From Sabellastarte sp. h YS-2021 (taxonomy: Eukaryota > Annelida > Polychaeta > Sabellida > Sabellidae), in contig OZ024935.1 of the NCBI GenBank assembly GCA_964017235.1, positions 87,139,052 through 87,203,051 on the forward strand: 64,000 nucleotides of DNA. Reading direction: 5' to 3'. This document shows positions 11,651 to 23,389 of the stretch, piece after piece. The notes below the pieces were generated by a model. It was given only the letters and a program-made list of their open reading frames with translations, did not search any database and had not been told where the DNA came from. A program made the translations under genes and the position numbers. Each line of letters starts with the position of its first letter. Within the stretch, counting starts at the first letter, position 1.

Positions 11651-11755
11651 CATTGACAAACTGTATATATTGGTTTCCTCATCCTTCCAGCTACCTGTCA
11701 CAATATAACTATTACACATGTACTTTGTGTGATGCAAAACAGCTGAATCTAAATT
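11553..11755 (+). mobile_element. tRNA-derived SINE, diverged
   Basis: The head GGTGGTGCCATGCTAACAC...CTCCCACCTCTGAGATC matches the SINE family at 25,488, 25,953 and 50,583. The B-box region (AGCTCAAATCA) and the tail are decayed. It is shared with 40,534-40,620 and so predates the segmental duplication. Confidence 0.6.
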
Positions 11756-14250
11756 TTGTTAGAATGATTAGTAATCAACACCTCGAACTGCCAATACGAG
11801 GGCATATTTGAGGGACCACATTATTGAAAAGCCAGGATTGTCTGTTGGTAACTAGGGTGAGCCTGTGCTGCCAATTAATTAGATATGATATGATATGATC
11901 TTGAACTCAAGACTAAAGATTTGAGAGTAAAGTGATAATTTGTTAATATTTACTCAGTCACGGTAGGAGTGATTATGAAAATCTTAACTTTTCAGAAATG
12001 CTTGATAATATTTTGGGAAAGGTAAAATAAGTAAAAAAGTTAAAATGGTACAGGAATTAGCACATGTAAGACAAGAAATAACACAAGTGATGGGTTTTAT
12101 ATTTCTATTTATACTTCTTTTGACATACGCACAATTTAAAATATTAGTAATACTGAAATATCTGGCATTGGAAAGAACTAATCATGAGATTGACCTCCAC
12201 ACTAAGGTCAAGGTCTAAAGCTGACCTGATCACATGACCTTGGAGGTAACAGAAAACATGATCAATACAAAAGGTGAAAGGTCAGAGTTTGTAACCTTGA
12301 AATAACCAGCATGTCAGTGACGCTGAAAACAATACCCAACTGATACAGCAATTTTTTACCCAATAATGAATACATGCACAAGTTCGTTGCAATGCCAGAA
12401 GTTACTGCTGTTCTCAGGTCATGGTGGAGGAAAGGTGTGTTACACACACGTAAACCAGTGATCAAAATACTAGCCTGAATTATATCTACATGGCTGTTGA
12501 TGATATAAACTGAATTAATAAGTGTAGAATTATCTAATTTTTCAGATGAAGAGTTCACCCAAAACCAAGTAGTACTAGGAGCGTAGGGCTGACTGAAAAG
12601 CGAGAGAAACAGGGGATGAAATGAAAGTGGAAGAAGAGAGGTATGACCATGAAGCATCAGATTTCCAGGTGAGGTTACAAACCGTATAAATCAATATACA
12701 ATCACCAGGAGAAACTTAAGACCCAAGAAATTGTTTTACAAATGTTTACGTAGCTTTGACATTTGGCTTCCAAACACAAAATCTCATAAGGATCATCTTT
12801 ATTTATAATAATTTTAAAACATGTTTAAAACGATTGGGGATGCTAGCAATCACTGTCGTATATTCCATCATAACTGCAACTTCCAGTCCCAAGGATTTCC
12901 CTGAACATTCCGATTGTGATTTACAAGCATTCAGACGACGACCAGAAATAGACCTCCCAGACACTCCATTTAAACACAGTATGATTTATGTAGCCTACAA
13001 TGCCAGCAAAAAGTTGTTAGTGCATGTACATATGTATGTGTATACTTGACATGGATATGTTCTGACATTACCACATTAAATCCACCTGTAGGCTATGTTT
13101 TGGGTGCATTTGTTTTTGTTTGTATGTTTATTTGTTTTTGTGGCCGACTGTGGTATTAAAAAAAACCAGCAAAAGTAATGAACATAATTTTCATAAATTT
13201 TATGTTGGAAACAGAGGACGATGTGATCCTGTCATGTAAAAACTTTATTTTTTATGTGGGATTCTGCCAATACTGCTACAAAAATGTGCAGACACTCAGT
13301 AAAACTGACTTTCTGATGATATAAGTTGTATCTTTGTAATACACATAATTGAAACATTCAATGAAATGTTGACCCTTGTTTGCCAAACTAAAAATAACCA
13401 TTATTATGCATAGTAAGTTCCAACGTGAAAACAAGAATGTTTTTCCTGATCTGTATTTAAATAAAATATCGATTGTGAGGGAAAAAATAGAATGCTCCAT
13501 TTAAAATTAGATATAAAACCACAACCTGTTTCAAGCTAACTTGTGTAGATAACTCGTATCTAAAATATTATTCACACTTTCACATTGAGTAATACAGATT
13601 GTCACATACATTAACAAGTATACAAATAAAAAACATATTCAATTGGTTTTATCTGTTGAACGTACTAGTACTTGCCATCGTAGTGGTTACACATGAAGCT
13701 TAAAGGGCTAACATTTCAGATGCACTGACAAATTTAGCATATGAGGTTATTTAAAACAGTTAACAAGTTCCAGAAAACAGATCTCAACTATGGTAAATTT
13801 AAATAACACATATTTCTGTTTGTGTAATTATTTAAATGATTATTTGGTTTAATCATTTTAGCTAATTCTTTTTTTGTTGCACGTGTCTTATGTAGGTGGT
13901 AGCTGTACACTGGAATTCTTATGCACACTGTGAGGTTGAGAAAATGAGGTTAAGACACCATGAAATAAGCAGATAAAATCATAATAATGGTTTGTATTTT
14001 AAAACCAAGTCACTTCAAGCTATTCATTGCACTTTAAAAAGTGCACATTTAATGAGGGAATGATTAAGCATAATTTGGGTGTAATATCCTGCAAATGTCA
14101 TTATATGATCTAGTTTACACACACACACACCTAAATTTATTTACGGAACGACAAGTAGGTCTAGTTTACACACACAACATATGTTATTTAAAGAATGCCA
14201 AATAGGAACTATGATATGTTTAGGAAAGACTTAGTAGTTTGGATTACATC
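11756..14250. other. Noncoding region upstream of orphan gene A
   Basis: There is a short GATAT run near 11,884 and a CA run near 14,117. Frames at 12,262-12,657 (minus) and 12,840-13,049 (plus) show no family motif and were not accepted as genes. Confidence 0.45.
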
Positions 14251-14258
14251 ACAGTCAG

Positions 14259-14324
14259 TCTCGCGAGAGTGCCTGCATGTTTTCCCTCTCGTGGGATTGT
14301 CAGATTATCGTCACTGTATAAAAG
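14259..14324 (+). promoter_or_regulatory. Promoter of orphan gene A: twin CGCG-box motifs plus TATA box
   Basis: TCTCGCGAGA (14259-14268) is an exact palindromic CGCG element, the motif bound by the BEN-domain factor BANP in mammals. A degenerate second copy, TCTCGTGGGA, lies at 14287-14296. TATAAAAG follows at 14317-14324. Transcription would start near 14,345. The same motif-motif-TATA order, with mutated motifs, is found before genes B and C. Confidence 0.7.
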
Positions 14325-14344
14325 ACTGACTGATGTGGGACAAG

Positions 14345-14435
14345 TTAACAGTTAATAATATTCTGTTACAGACAGTAGTAGTATTCTTTTCGTAGGAGAG
14401 TTGGGGTATTTGGTGTCTTTTGGATAACTTTTCCA
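14345..14435 (+). other. Noncoding first exon of orphan gene A
   Basis: The stretch from the expected start to a donor CCA|GTGAGT (GT at 14436-14437) corresponds in position to the first exons of genes B and C. No coding frame leads into exon 2. The start is approximate. Confidence 0.5.
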
Positions 14436-15003
14436 GTGAGTATAATAAATGTATTATATGATTTAGCTATCTGCTAGGATTTATTTTAGATTGAATCTTT
14501 AAGTTGTAAATTAGTTAACTCACTGTAAAATAACCCTGACAAAATGGCTCTTTTGCTATAATATACATGTTGAATTAAAAATAAGAGAAGTGCTGGGATA
14601 ATCAAACTGAGTTGTTCTACTCCAGTTTAAAAATTATAGTTTAAATATAAATCACCAACTGAAATTTTAGCACTATGGTCTTAAGTAATTAGGCGCTATG
14701 GTCACCCTGTTTTTTTTTTGCACATTCAGTTACTACAATCTGAACTTCGTTTGTACAAACCTGGTCCTTGGATATACAAAACCTATTTATATTTTTTGCA
14801 TGTGATATTTGTACATTTAATGCTTAATGTGGAAGAATCTTTAAATATGCTAGCACTTTAACCAATGTGCCGAAACTGAAAAGTAACTTATCAAAAAAGG
14901 TTATCATGAGTGTCATTCTACTAAGATTTGATTGATTTTTGTCTTTGATTATTTACAGATATCCTGAAGCCATTTGTATTCTCAGCATTGTGCTGATAAG
15001 AAG

Positions 15004-15225
15004 ATGGTTATTATTGTGAAAGTTGTCATGATGGCTGAGCCAGACTTAACCGTCTCTATCTCTGTGAAAATTGAGACATCCAATGCAATCTGGATAAAAT
15101 TATCTATTCACTATAAAGAGATGTGTATTAACCATGAGATTTATTTCTCTGACCATGCAAGGACAGCTGATGTCCCAAGTACCATACTGGATATAGAATG
15201 TGTGGAAAACTGGTGTATGGATTAA
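15004..15225 (+). CDS. Orphan small protein A (73 aa), second exon
   Basis: Exon 2 begins after the acceptor TTTACAG (AG at 14957-14958). The initiator used by B and C is lost here, and the first ATG in the aligned frame is at 15,004. The product is 73 residues with alternating hydrophobic residues suggesting beta strands (VSISVKIET, IKLSIHYKE) and ends ECVENWCMD, matching the YVE-x-CF end of B and C. Identity to B and C is low but the frame, the LSIHYKE/LS(I/V)(Y/H) core and the C-terminal Cys align. No signal peptide, membrane span or known domain is visible, and I do not recognise the family. The intron is only about 520 bp and lacks the SINE present in B and C. It may be a diverged functional copy or one losing function. 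Confidence 0.55.
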   Translation: MVIIVKVVMMAEPDLTVSISVKIETSNAIWIKLSIHYKEMCINHEIYFSDHARTADVPSTILDIECVENWCMD

Positions 15226-18200
15226 GACATGACCACCTAGGAATTGTAGAGAAGATTGCAGACATCTTTCAGAGACATGTTTTTCTTTTATAGTTTATTT
15301 TTATAGTTTTCTATGTTAAGTTAAAAGAACGTTATTCAATATTGCTAAAATTAAAGCATTTCGGAAAACAAAATAGCACATCTTTCTGTTTCCATAAGTG
15401 TTACATGTTTTTACCTTTTGTGGGATACTTAAAGTAATATTTTTCAGCAAAACATATAGATATTGATATAGTGAACTATTTACTGAATTGCATTGACAGT
15501 AAAACTATTATGCACGTTACAGTTACATTCAAACATAAACAGATTTGTAGTGGTAACTGATACATGAACATAAACTTTAGTTGTTTTTTGAAATTTCTAT
15601 TTTATGAATGAAGATTAATAATTTATTGCTTTTACTATACTGTTAAAATGACCAATAATAAACTCTCTTTTATATACTTTTGTTTTGAATAGATTCTTGA
15701 CAATAAAATCAGATAGCCAAATGGCTGCAAAAGCAGAACTGTAAACTATTACCACTGAAAATGGTGGTTTTCAGTGTAAAACTGACTTTTTACACTGACT
15801 TTTTTGTGTGTACTGATTTTGTCCCATCCCTCAATAACACCTCATCATATGATCTATAAAATTGTGTTGTGATCAGTTTGAAACTAAGGTCAATCAAAAA
15901 TATTGATATTTATCTTTTAAAAGAAGACAATGGAAAAAGTAATAATATTCCTGAAAATATCTTACACTTTAATACCCCAATTCCTTAATCTTGATCGATC
16001 CTAAGGTTGAGGTAATGTTAATTTTGTGGGAGGGGCTGGGAGGGGAGGCTGACTGCAGTAACTGATCTCGTCAATAAAAATAGTGGGAAAAACTGTAAAA
16101 GCTGGATTTTGTTCAGTGAAAAGGTCAGCTCCTACAACCGGAAATGTAAGATTATATAATCTACCCCCAAATACAAATGATTCATAAGATCAATTGAAAC
16201 ATATCAGTATCTCCCTTGGAAAGCAAAGAACATTGAAATGACCTCTGCGACCTAATACACCCCAAGTCTTACAATAAATAAGAAGATGGAATTGGGGTTT
16301 CTTTGCACAAAGTTTGTACTTTTAACGTCATGTTTAACAGCCAGGGTTATATTTTGGCATGTCTGCTGGATGTGCCCTGTTATAAGTCAAAACTTCCTTA
16401 AAATCTTAAGGGAGTCCAAAGGCTATGAGATCGACTAGCTGCTGATTATAAATTTCTAAACGGAAATGCCAACATGTTTGATATATTGTGGCAAAGTCAA
16501 AGTTTTACATCCCGTTCAACAGCCAGGGACATTTTGGGAAATAATATATTATGGCGGTATCTTTTAATTGTAACAATCCTAATGTTTGTCCTTTGGGTAT
16601 GTGTGATCCCATACCCGATTTATTTGTATGTATAATTTTAAATTGGCTTTTTGAATTCCAGCATTCAGAGTCAGGATATGCAAACAGCGTATTACCTACA
16701 AACACAAAACAGGCCGTGCAGATACGTCTATACAGAATACCACATGTATCTGTGCTCTTTGAAAAATCACATTAGTCCTGGTTAAAACAGTAGCAAGATA
16801 TTGATTTGGATGCTTCAATATATGACCTTTTTATTTTAAAAGATTTGGCTACCGTTCGGCTGGTGCAGGGTATGTCTTTCGGGTATTTGCCGGTCATGTT
16901 CTGTCTAATTTGTCAACCAGGAAGTTTGAAATTCCAATTCCTCCATCCAAACGTGACAGAACGAGACCAAGTGATTGGCTTTTACCACGTTCCAATAGAA
17001 GTCAGTAGCATCATCCATTAAAGAGATAAACTAGTACAGCATATGTTTGCTGATGTTTAAGTGTTGCACTTTACAAAGCAAGCACTGTGAGACTGACAGT
17101 TGATCACATAGAACCTCTTGATATTGTTCTGAACCTATATGAATTCATGTGGCCAGCTTACATGGATTACTACTAAAATATTGACTGATTCGCCCCCAGA
17201 GATTAAATAGTTGACAAGCTTTATCTTTCGAAATCTGCAAGCTCCCATAGCCGTTCATCTACATTACCTATACCAGTAGGCATAATGGTAGGCATGCATG
17301 ATTGCACTATTGTGTGGTGAGGCTTCATGAACCTTGGATTTCTTAATCAGTTTATTCTTTATTTTGTAGCATCTAAGGTCAATCTCCACTATTTTGTCCA
17401 CCTGTTGATCAGTGTTATGTAACTGTGCCAAAATTTGCTCATTAATTATTTGTTGAGCATTATCATCAGCACTGACAGACTGGCATTTTTAAGCATCATA
17501 CAGGTTGTCACCCATGTGAGTCTGTGACTCTGTGATTCCCACAAGTGACAATGCAGAGGATCCTGGATGTTGAACAGTGCATACAAAACCAACCTTGACC
17601 TTTGGCCTGAGTCAATAATTTCACTACAGTTGAGCTTTCTGCCGAAGATATCAGAAACACGTGAATTTGTTTTGTATCTTTGTAGTTGCATGGGTACTTG
17701 TAGACAATCAGCTCTTGTAGAACGCAAATTATGTTGCTTGTCAGCTTCAACCACAACACAAAAGTAAAATTTATAATAATTAAAATATATTATACAAAAC
17801 TAAAGGCAGAATCAATCACAGTTCAATTGTGAATGTTAGCTACTGTCCTTTTATCAAAGGAATGGCAGAGGACTGACCAGCTCCTGACGCTCACCAGTGT
17901 CTCGGCCAATAAGAACACAGTTTACAAATTCAAAGCAGGGAGTTTCTATGTCCTTTCAAACGGGCAATAATGGACCCCTCAGGAAAGCCCCTACCTGCAC
18001 CTTGCAGAATGTATCTTGTTCTACAGGCAAATAAGTCTGTAAAATCTATTACTATTATTTTATTAAATTACAATACTGTTTACTTAAAATGAATCAATAT
18101 ATTAAAATATATAAGTAAAACGATATCACACAATGATAATGTTTCAGTTAAAGCTGTAAAACATATGTAAATACACATTATAAGCTAAAATAATATTACG

Positions 18201-19428
18201 ATTAAAAGTTCAATCATGTCCAGGAACATCAATGAAAATAACCACACTGGGAAAACCCAGATATATTTTTAGAGACTTCAGAGGTTCAGAATATGTCTAC
18301 ACTTTTTCACATAGTCCTTTGTAAATAGTAGCAGAGAGAATATATGGCAATGTAGTGTTCTTGACTTAAGTAGTTTCAAAAATAACTCAAGAGATGTTAT
18401 ACTATCTGTCAAAACACCGATATTTAATGGTAACATTACTTATATTTTTCTAAACGACTTCATACTGATGCAAAACATACATCATACAAACACATAGGTT
18501 ACACTTGCAGGGAATTGTAATGCAGTCTGATAGCTTATACTAAGATTACCTCAGACTCATAGCATATATGCCTTTATACCCGTTAATCTGTGTTGTGAAA
18601 ACAAATTACGCAAGCATGACATAAATGCATGCCCAAAAACAGCAATCGCTTTATGCATGGTAGAGTTTTGGGCCATATCGGTTTAAAATTGAGTGTGTTT
18701 AATAAAATATTATCATTCATATAATTACATCTTATGTATGCAAATTCAGAACAAATTGAAGTAGGGAGACACACATAATGCAAGATTACGGGGATGTTTT
18801 TTATCCTTTTGAACGATATAATTTAAAAATTTTAAAACTTACATAGAGTGTAAATTTGCATTTATTATCCACCAATTCTTTTTAGTAATAAGTCTATATA
18901 TACAGAAAGAATGGCTGACAATTGAATGAAGATTATTCATAAATATGGGATACCAGTGAAAATAAATACTTTCAATTTTTCACTTTAAATTTACGTGATA
19001 GGCACAAGTCTGTGAAGCAGGGGATTCTTCCTTTTTTCACAACTACTGTTACTATAGTTGTCTTTTGTAAGCTATATGCTGATTGGATCACTTCAAGGCG
19101 CTGACTTGTAGAAATTGTATGTATGATTTCTTAGAAAGCAATTTTGATGTTTGGTTAGTTGATTGGTCTATGTACATGTTATGCTTTTGTTTGTGCCTAT
19201 TATAATTTAAAACTTATTTTGATTTATCTAAAATAGGCACACATAAGTCTGTTGTCCATTTGTGATGAATGACTGTGGGGTTACAACTTACACCATTCTA
19301 ATTCTCTGTGGCTCTAAAAGGCTGCTGTGCCAATGCATTGTGGTTTAATTGGATTCAATATTACTGCAGTGTAAAGTATGTAGGGGAAAAGAAATCGATA
19401 TTGTTATCGCCTTAAAAAAATAAACCAT
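15226..19428. other. Noncoding region between orphan genes A and B
   Basis: AATAAA near 15,655 may end gene A. A motif resembling (A)TTTAACAGCCAGGG...TTTTGG occurs twice about 180 bp apart (16,330 and 16,512). A similar CATCC-TTCAA-AG core recurs near 22,570 and 50,270 and probably marks old SINE debris. Short frames at 16,505-17,021 and 17,446-17,767 show no family features. Confidence 0.45.
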
Positions 19429-19505
19429 TCTTACGAGATTGGATATTTACATTTGGATTCTTCATTCACATGAGAATGGAAATAAGGTAATAATGACATA
19501 TAAAG
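19429..19505 (+). promoter_or_regulatory. Promoter of orphan gene B: decayed CGCG boxes plus TATA
   Basis: TCTTACGAGA (19429-19438) and TCACATGAGA (19466-19475) sit where gene A has TCTCGCGAGA and TCTCGTGGGA. ATATAAAG follows at 19498-19505. The changes are largely those expected from loss of CpG. Confidence 0.5.
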
Positions 19506-19524
19506 TCATGGTTATGACAGGAGT

Positions 19525-19597
19525 TTACTCAGTCGCTGCATGGTATGCAGTTGTTACAACTTGGCTCACAGTTTAACATTCTTGGATTTTGAAACAG
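19525..19597 (+). other. Noncoding first exon of orphan gene B
   Basis: The exon ends TTGGATTTTGAAACAG at 19597 with donor GTTAGTG. Gene C has the identical last 16 bases and donor at 43244. The only ATG inside gives a short frame that does not join the exon-2 frame, so the exon is read as 5' UTR. The start is approximate. Confidence 0.6.
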
Positions 19598-19929
19598 GTT
19601 AGTGTGTTTGAATGCCTATGTTATCTGTTATATTTCATATTTTCATCTTGTATTTTTTGTTTAAAATAGCTCTCTAATTAAATGCATTATATTATATACA
19701 TTATGTAGATATATTTGTAATGTCCGTTAGTTAATCAACATTCATCTTATTGATTCAGTTAAAATACCGTTCCAATGAATCTGTCAAGTGTGACGTGATT
19801 AAAGCAATCTTTGAAAGATACATTAAAACAGCATTCACATTTTAAACTCAATTGTCAGTCTTGGGTTAATGCCAAATATAAACCACATCAGTATTTTACA
19901 GATTTATTGACTTTCAACCTTCCTTCTTG

Positions 19930-20070
19930 TATTAGGAGCCCGTGACAAGGTGGGTATAACACCTGCCTCCCATATCTCAAGTTCTAGGTTCCATTCCCAA
20001 CCTAAACTTAATGTGACAGAGCTGGTAGTTCCTTTATCAACAAGTTCACTGCATGACATATCCAGTAGGT
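19930..20070 (+). mobile_element. Old SINE in intron of gene B
   Basis: GTGGGTATAACACCTGCCTCCCA, GGTTCCATTCCCA (B-box-like) and GACAGAGCTGGTAGTT follow the SINE consensus in this window. The same insertion lies at the matching place in the intron of gene C (43,570-43,690), so it predates the B/C duplication. Confidence 0.6.
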
Positions 20071-20428
20071 GACAGCCATGTTACACCCTATTCAATCAAT
20101 AGACTCTTTCTTGGCATCTTGTGTCAAGTTTGTTCAGTATACAGCTGATTGCAGTGTTTGTACTGGTTTTAATGGGATTATATATTGTGATTGTATCAGA
20201 ATACATCAGGATAGATATTGTAGGTAACATTTGTAGATTCTGTTAACCGCTAAGAGAAAATATATGTTATGAAGTGGGTGGGCGGAGTTATTGCTCAAAT
20301 CTAAGGTACTGTGTTCAAATTGACACATGTGCCTCAAGTGGAAGTGAGTTGGTTGATGTTTTTCAGTGTCTGTAGATTTACAGTTAAGATATTGATGTTA
20401 AGATACAGGACCATTCCACTATGACGAT

Positions 20429-20507
20429 TGCCCCCCCACTCCCCCCCCCGCCCCGATGGGTTTACAAACCTATATTTTTTATTTATTTTTATTTATTTAT
20501 TTATTAT
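20429..20507 (+). repeat. C-rich run and (TTTATT)n microsatellite
   Basis: A run dominated by C (20429-20455) is followed by TTTATT repeats (20473-20505), both within the intron of gene B. Confidence 0.8.
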
Positions 20508-20689
20508 AGTGACATGCAATTCACAAAAACATGTTTTAAACAAATTACACCAATTGCCCAGCCCCCAATGGGCGTATAAGTCACTTCAAATACACAGTAT
20601 TTCATTTGTTGGTTGATCATAATACAATTCCATAATTAGTTATGTAATACAAATATTTTTGATTTAAGTCTGAAAACATGGTAGTGACA

Positions 20690-21120
20690 ATAATAATAAT
20701 AATAATAAAAAAAAACAACAAAAAATAAAAACAAAAAATAAACACACACACACACACACATTGAATATTAAATTCAGCATAAAAGAGAATAGCAAACTGT
20801 ACAAATTTATCTATTGACTATAGTTTGTCTAATATTCCAGGATGTCTTTAAATAATCAATTAACAAGTTCTCAAAATCTCTTAACACTATTTGAAATTTT
20901 TCTTCATCAGTCAAACTTGCAAAATTTTTTACCTTAAGACATATCTCATTGAACATTTTTTCCCTTGGCTCCTTATATATACAACATTTACAAAGAAAGT
21001 GAATTTCATCTTCCACTGATTCTGTATTACATATGAGGCATGTTCTTTCTTCAATATTAAGCTTTCTATATTTTTTAGTTTGTGAATCTTTAATGAAGTG
21101 ATATCTTCCAGTTTCTTATA
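20690..21120 (-). mobile_element. LINE 3' end with zinc-finger C-terminus
   Basis: The minus strand encodes ETGRYHFIKDSQ, then ERTCLICNTESVEDEIHFLC, a C-x2-C...H-x3-C motif at the end of many non-LTR reverse transcriptase proteins, then KTSWNIRQTIVNR and a stop at 20,807. A simple-repeat tail (AAT and CA runs on the plus strand, 20,690-20,763) lies at the 3' side. The copy is 5'-truncated, as LINE insertions usually are. It sits in the intron of gene B. A relative with the same C-terminus is at 52,540. Confidence 0.75.
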
Positions 21121-21625
21121 ACTGGACTGTTCTGGAATAATTTTAAATCATTCTGGACCAAATCCTCACCGAGAACCAATCAGAACATTTATCAGATATT
21201 GTGTTGGGGTAACTATTGCAAACACTGCAAACATTGCTACTCTATTGCACTCTATTGTACTATTTGCAAAGTGATCCTATTAACAAAGTAATCTATTCCA
21301 TCTTAAGTCGATGTTAATGGTTTGCAAGCCATTCAGATGGATTCAAAACCTATCACAGCCAATTTGGAAAGGTATACAAAATATTGAAAAGTCGTATTTA
21401 CAAACACCCAAGGTTGTTTTCCCAGTTGGGAGGTAGATTTACAATCAGATCAGCCATAAATGAACAAACCTATAATAAATAAATATTCTTTTGACATAAA
21501 TCAGTTTTTAAGATTATCAGAGTGGATGTTGTTATGCATAAGGGAAGACAGATGTACTCTGTTATATTCAACCTATTTTCAATTTGTGTTGTATTATTTT
21601 TTTAATTTTCTTTTTCAGATACGAT

Positions 21626-21874
21626 ATGGAATCTGAAGGTGTGGAAAGAAAGATGGAAGTGACCCTGGAAACAACATTCAGTGCTCGGCCAAACGGAAGT
21701 CTCCACATTGCTGCCAATCTTAGGAGTGATGATGACTCTCGTGTAGAATTGTCCATCTACCATGATGAAGAACACATGAGCCACGGCCACTTGGTCACCA
21801 GTGATGCAAGATTCAATGAAGCTCCAGGCACCAGAATGGAGATAAATTATGTTGAAAAATGCTTTGAGATATAA
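21626..21874 (+). CDS. Orphan small protein B (82 aa), second exon
   Basis: The acceptor TTTTTCAG (AG at 21617-21618) is followed seven bases later by the ATG. The protein starts MESEGVERKMEVTLETTFSA and is identical to gene C at 45 of 80 aligned residues, without gaps. Conservation is strongest in residues 1-43 (EVTL-x-TTFSA, S-x-HIAANLR-x-DDD, VELS) and at the end (YVE-x-CF). Strand-like alternation suggests a compact beta protein. There is no signal peptide or membrane span, so it is probably cytosolic or nuclear. AATAAA at about 21,980 fits a short 3' UTR, and the UTR segment around it (AAAGAAGTAAAG) is also conserved in C. I recognise no domain. The intron (about 2 kb) holds a SINE and a LINE fragment. 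Confidence 0.7.
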   Translation: MESEGVERKMEVTLETTFSARPNGSLHIAANLRSDDDSRVELSIYHDEEHMSHGHLVTSDARFNEAPGTRMEINYVEKCFEI

Positions 21875-22558
21875 AACACAATGTGAACATACAGAGACAA
21901 AATAGACTGTACAGTGTACTATACATATACTTCTTGTACATGGTGCTATTTCTCATTATTTGCCATTGAAATTGTGACTGAAAATAAAGAAGTAAAGACG
22001 ATTGCTGTAAGTTAGTAATATGACCAGATGTTCCGAACAGTGATGTTAAATGTACTATTGGCGAGTTTATTTTCTTTTTACTTTTTTTTGTTTCGTGTGG
22101 AATAAACCATTGGTTTTTCAAAGAATACAGGTTGGCTAGCTTACATAGGACCCATCAAGTAAAAGTGTTGCTTGTTTTGTCACTTAGTTGAGGAAAGCTA
22201 TGACATATAGTACACCACATGCAGTAATCAACTGAATTTATTTTTTCTTTGTATGTTTGTACAGTAAATATCACCAGTTGTAAAATTTTGCCAAAAAACA
22301 CGTTATTTTTAGTGACAAACCTTTTTAATGCTTTGCAATTGATAATGTTTCATTATTCTAAAATGAATTCCAACTGCAGTTTGTGAAGATATGATTAAAA
22401 TACAAAGCAACAAACTTGTAATTCCAACATATTTTACCCTTCTCCATGCATTCGAGTACTGCAGAGTGCGCCTTCCTTGCTGTATTGAGATATAATTCAA
22501 ATAGATCTTGCTTTAGCAAAGAAAAAATACTCCATTTTATTTTTTGTGTGAAAGTTAA
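21875..22558. other. 3' UTR of gene B and noncoding flank
   Basis: Apart from the AATAAA near 21,980 and UTR similarity to 45,040-45,150, nothing distinctive is visible. Confidence 0.5.
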
Positions 22559-22559
22559 G

Positions 22560-22705
22560 TTTAATTCTGGCTTTTACATCCCATTCAATAGACATATTTG
22601 GACAGATCCTCAGTATTGTCATTTGAGTGAGTTGAACCAGCACAGAAGTGACACACTCAGATTAGAAGCCCAACATCCTAACCACTATGTGCTCGTGGAT
22701 CATAA
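22560..22705 (-). mobile_element. tRNA-derived SINE of a second family (minus strand)
   Basis: Read on the minus strand, CATAGTGGTTAGGATGTTGG resembles a tRNA A box and anticodon arm. CTGGTTCAACTCACTC follows as a B box at about the right distance, then GGATGTAAAAGCC. The head differs from the SINE family at 25.5 kb. The 3' limit is approximate. Confidence 0.5.
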
Positions 22706-22740
22706 AAAATACAGAACAAAAATCCCTTTTTCTATTGTTT

Positions 22741-23389
22741 ACTAGTCATCTCATGTACAGGTTAGTTTTAACCAGTAGTCAACATGCAAACATAATGAGG
22801 TCAATTAATGTGAACCTTAACCATGTTGTGCTGTAAATCTATCTGATTGCAGATTAGTAGAGGGGTTACCTGCATACTTAAATCTAGAATAGTTTTATTA
22901 ATCCTGGATTCAGCTACCCACCTCAGCCTGGAGTGTGGTTTCAGCCTTGACGACTTTTAGGCACAGTCATCTATCAGTGCTGGATTCTATAAAGGATCCT
23001 GAAGCACTGGCTTTAGGCGAGCTACGGGAACAAGGTACAGCTGAGACATCACTCAAACTGTAGCCTTGCCACAGGCGTTTATGTGGACAATATAGACGTA
23101 CAACTGCTTGATTGCGTTATAAGAATTTTTCACAATGTTCTCATATATTTACTTAGCCTTGCTTGCTAAGGAGAACCAGCCTAGAAAGGCCTCTGATACA
23201 GTGTGAATTATTGCAAATTGTTAAATATTGCAATAGTTCACGTTTGCTTTATGGTTCAGACAGCCTGGAATGCCAGGCTACTCAAACGATTCCTATCCTC
23301 CTTCTTAATAGTGCTCTCATCCTGGATTTTTATTGATTTAGTCACTTTTTGACCACCTCAATCAAAATATACCACTTATATGTACAACA
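22741..23389. other. Noncoding stretch
   Basis: No gene or clear repeat was found between the second-family SINE and the duplicated block. Confidence 0.45.

Noticed and set aside
12262-13049. Frames of 131 (minus) and 69-97 (plus) codons, the latter with a hydrophobic, signal-like start
   Set aside because: No paralogue appears at the matching place in the other duplicated unit and no recognisable motif is present, so support is too weak for a gene call.
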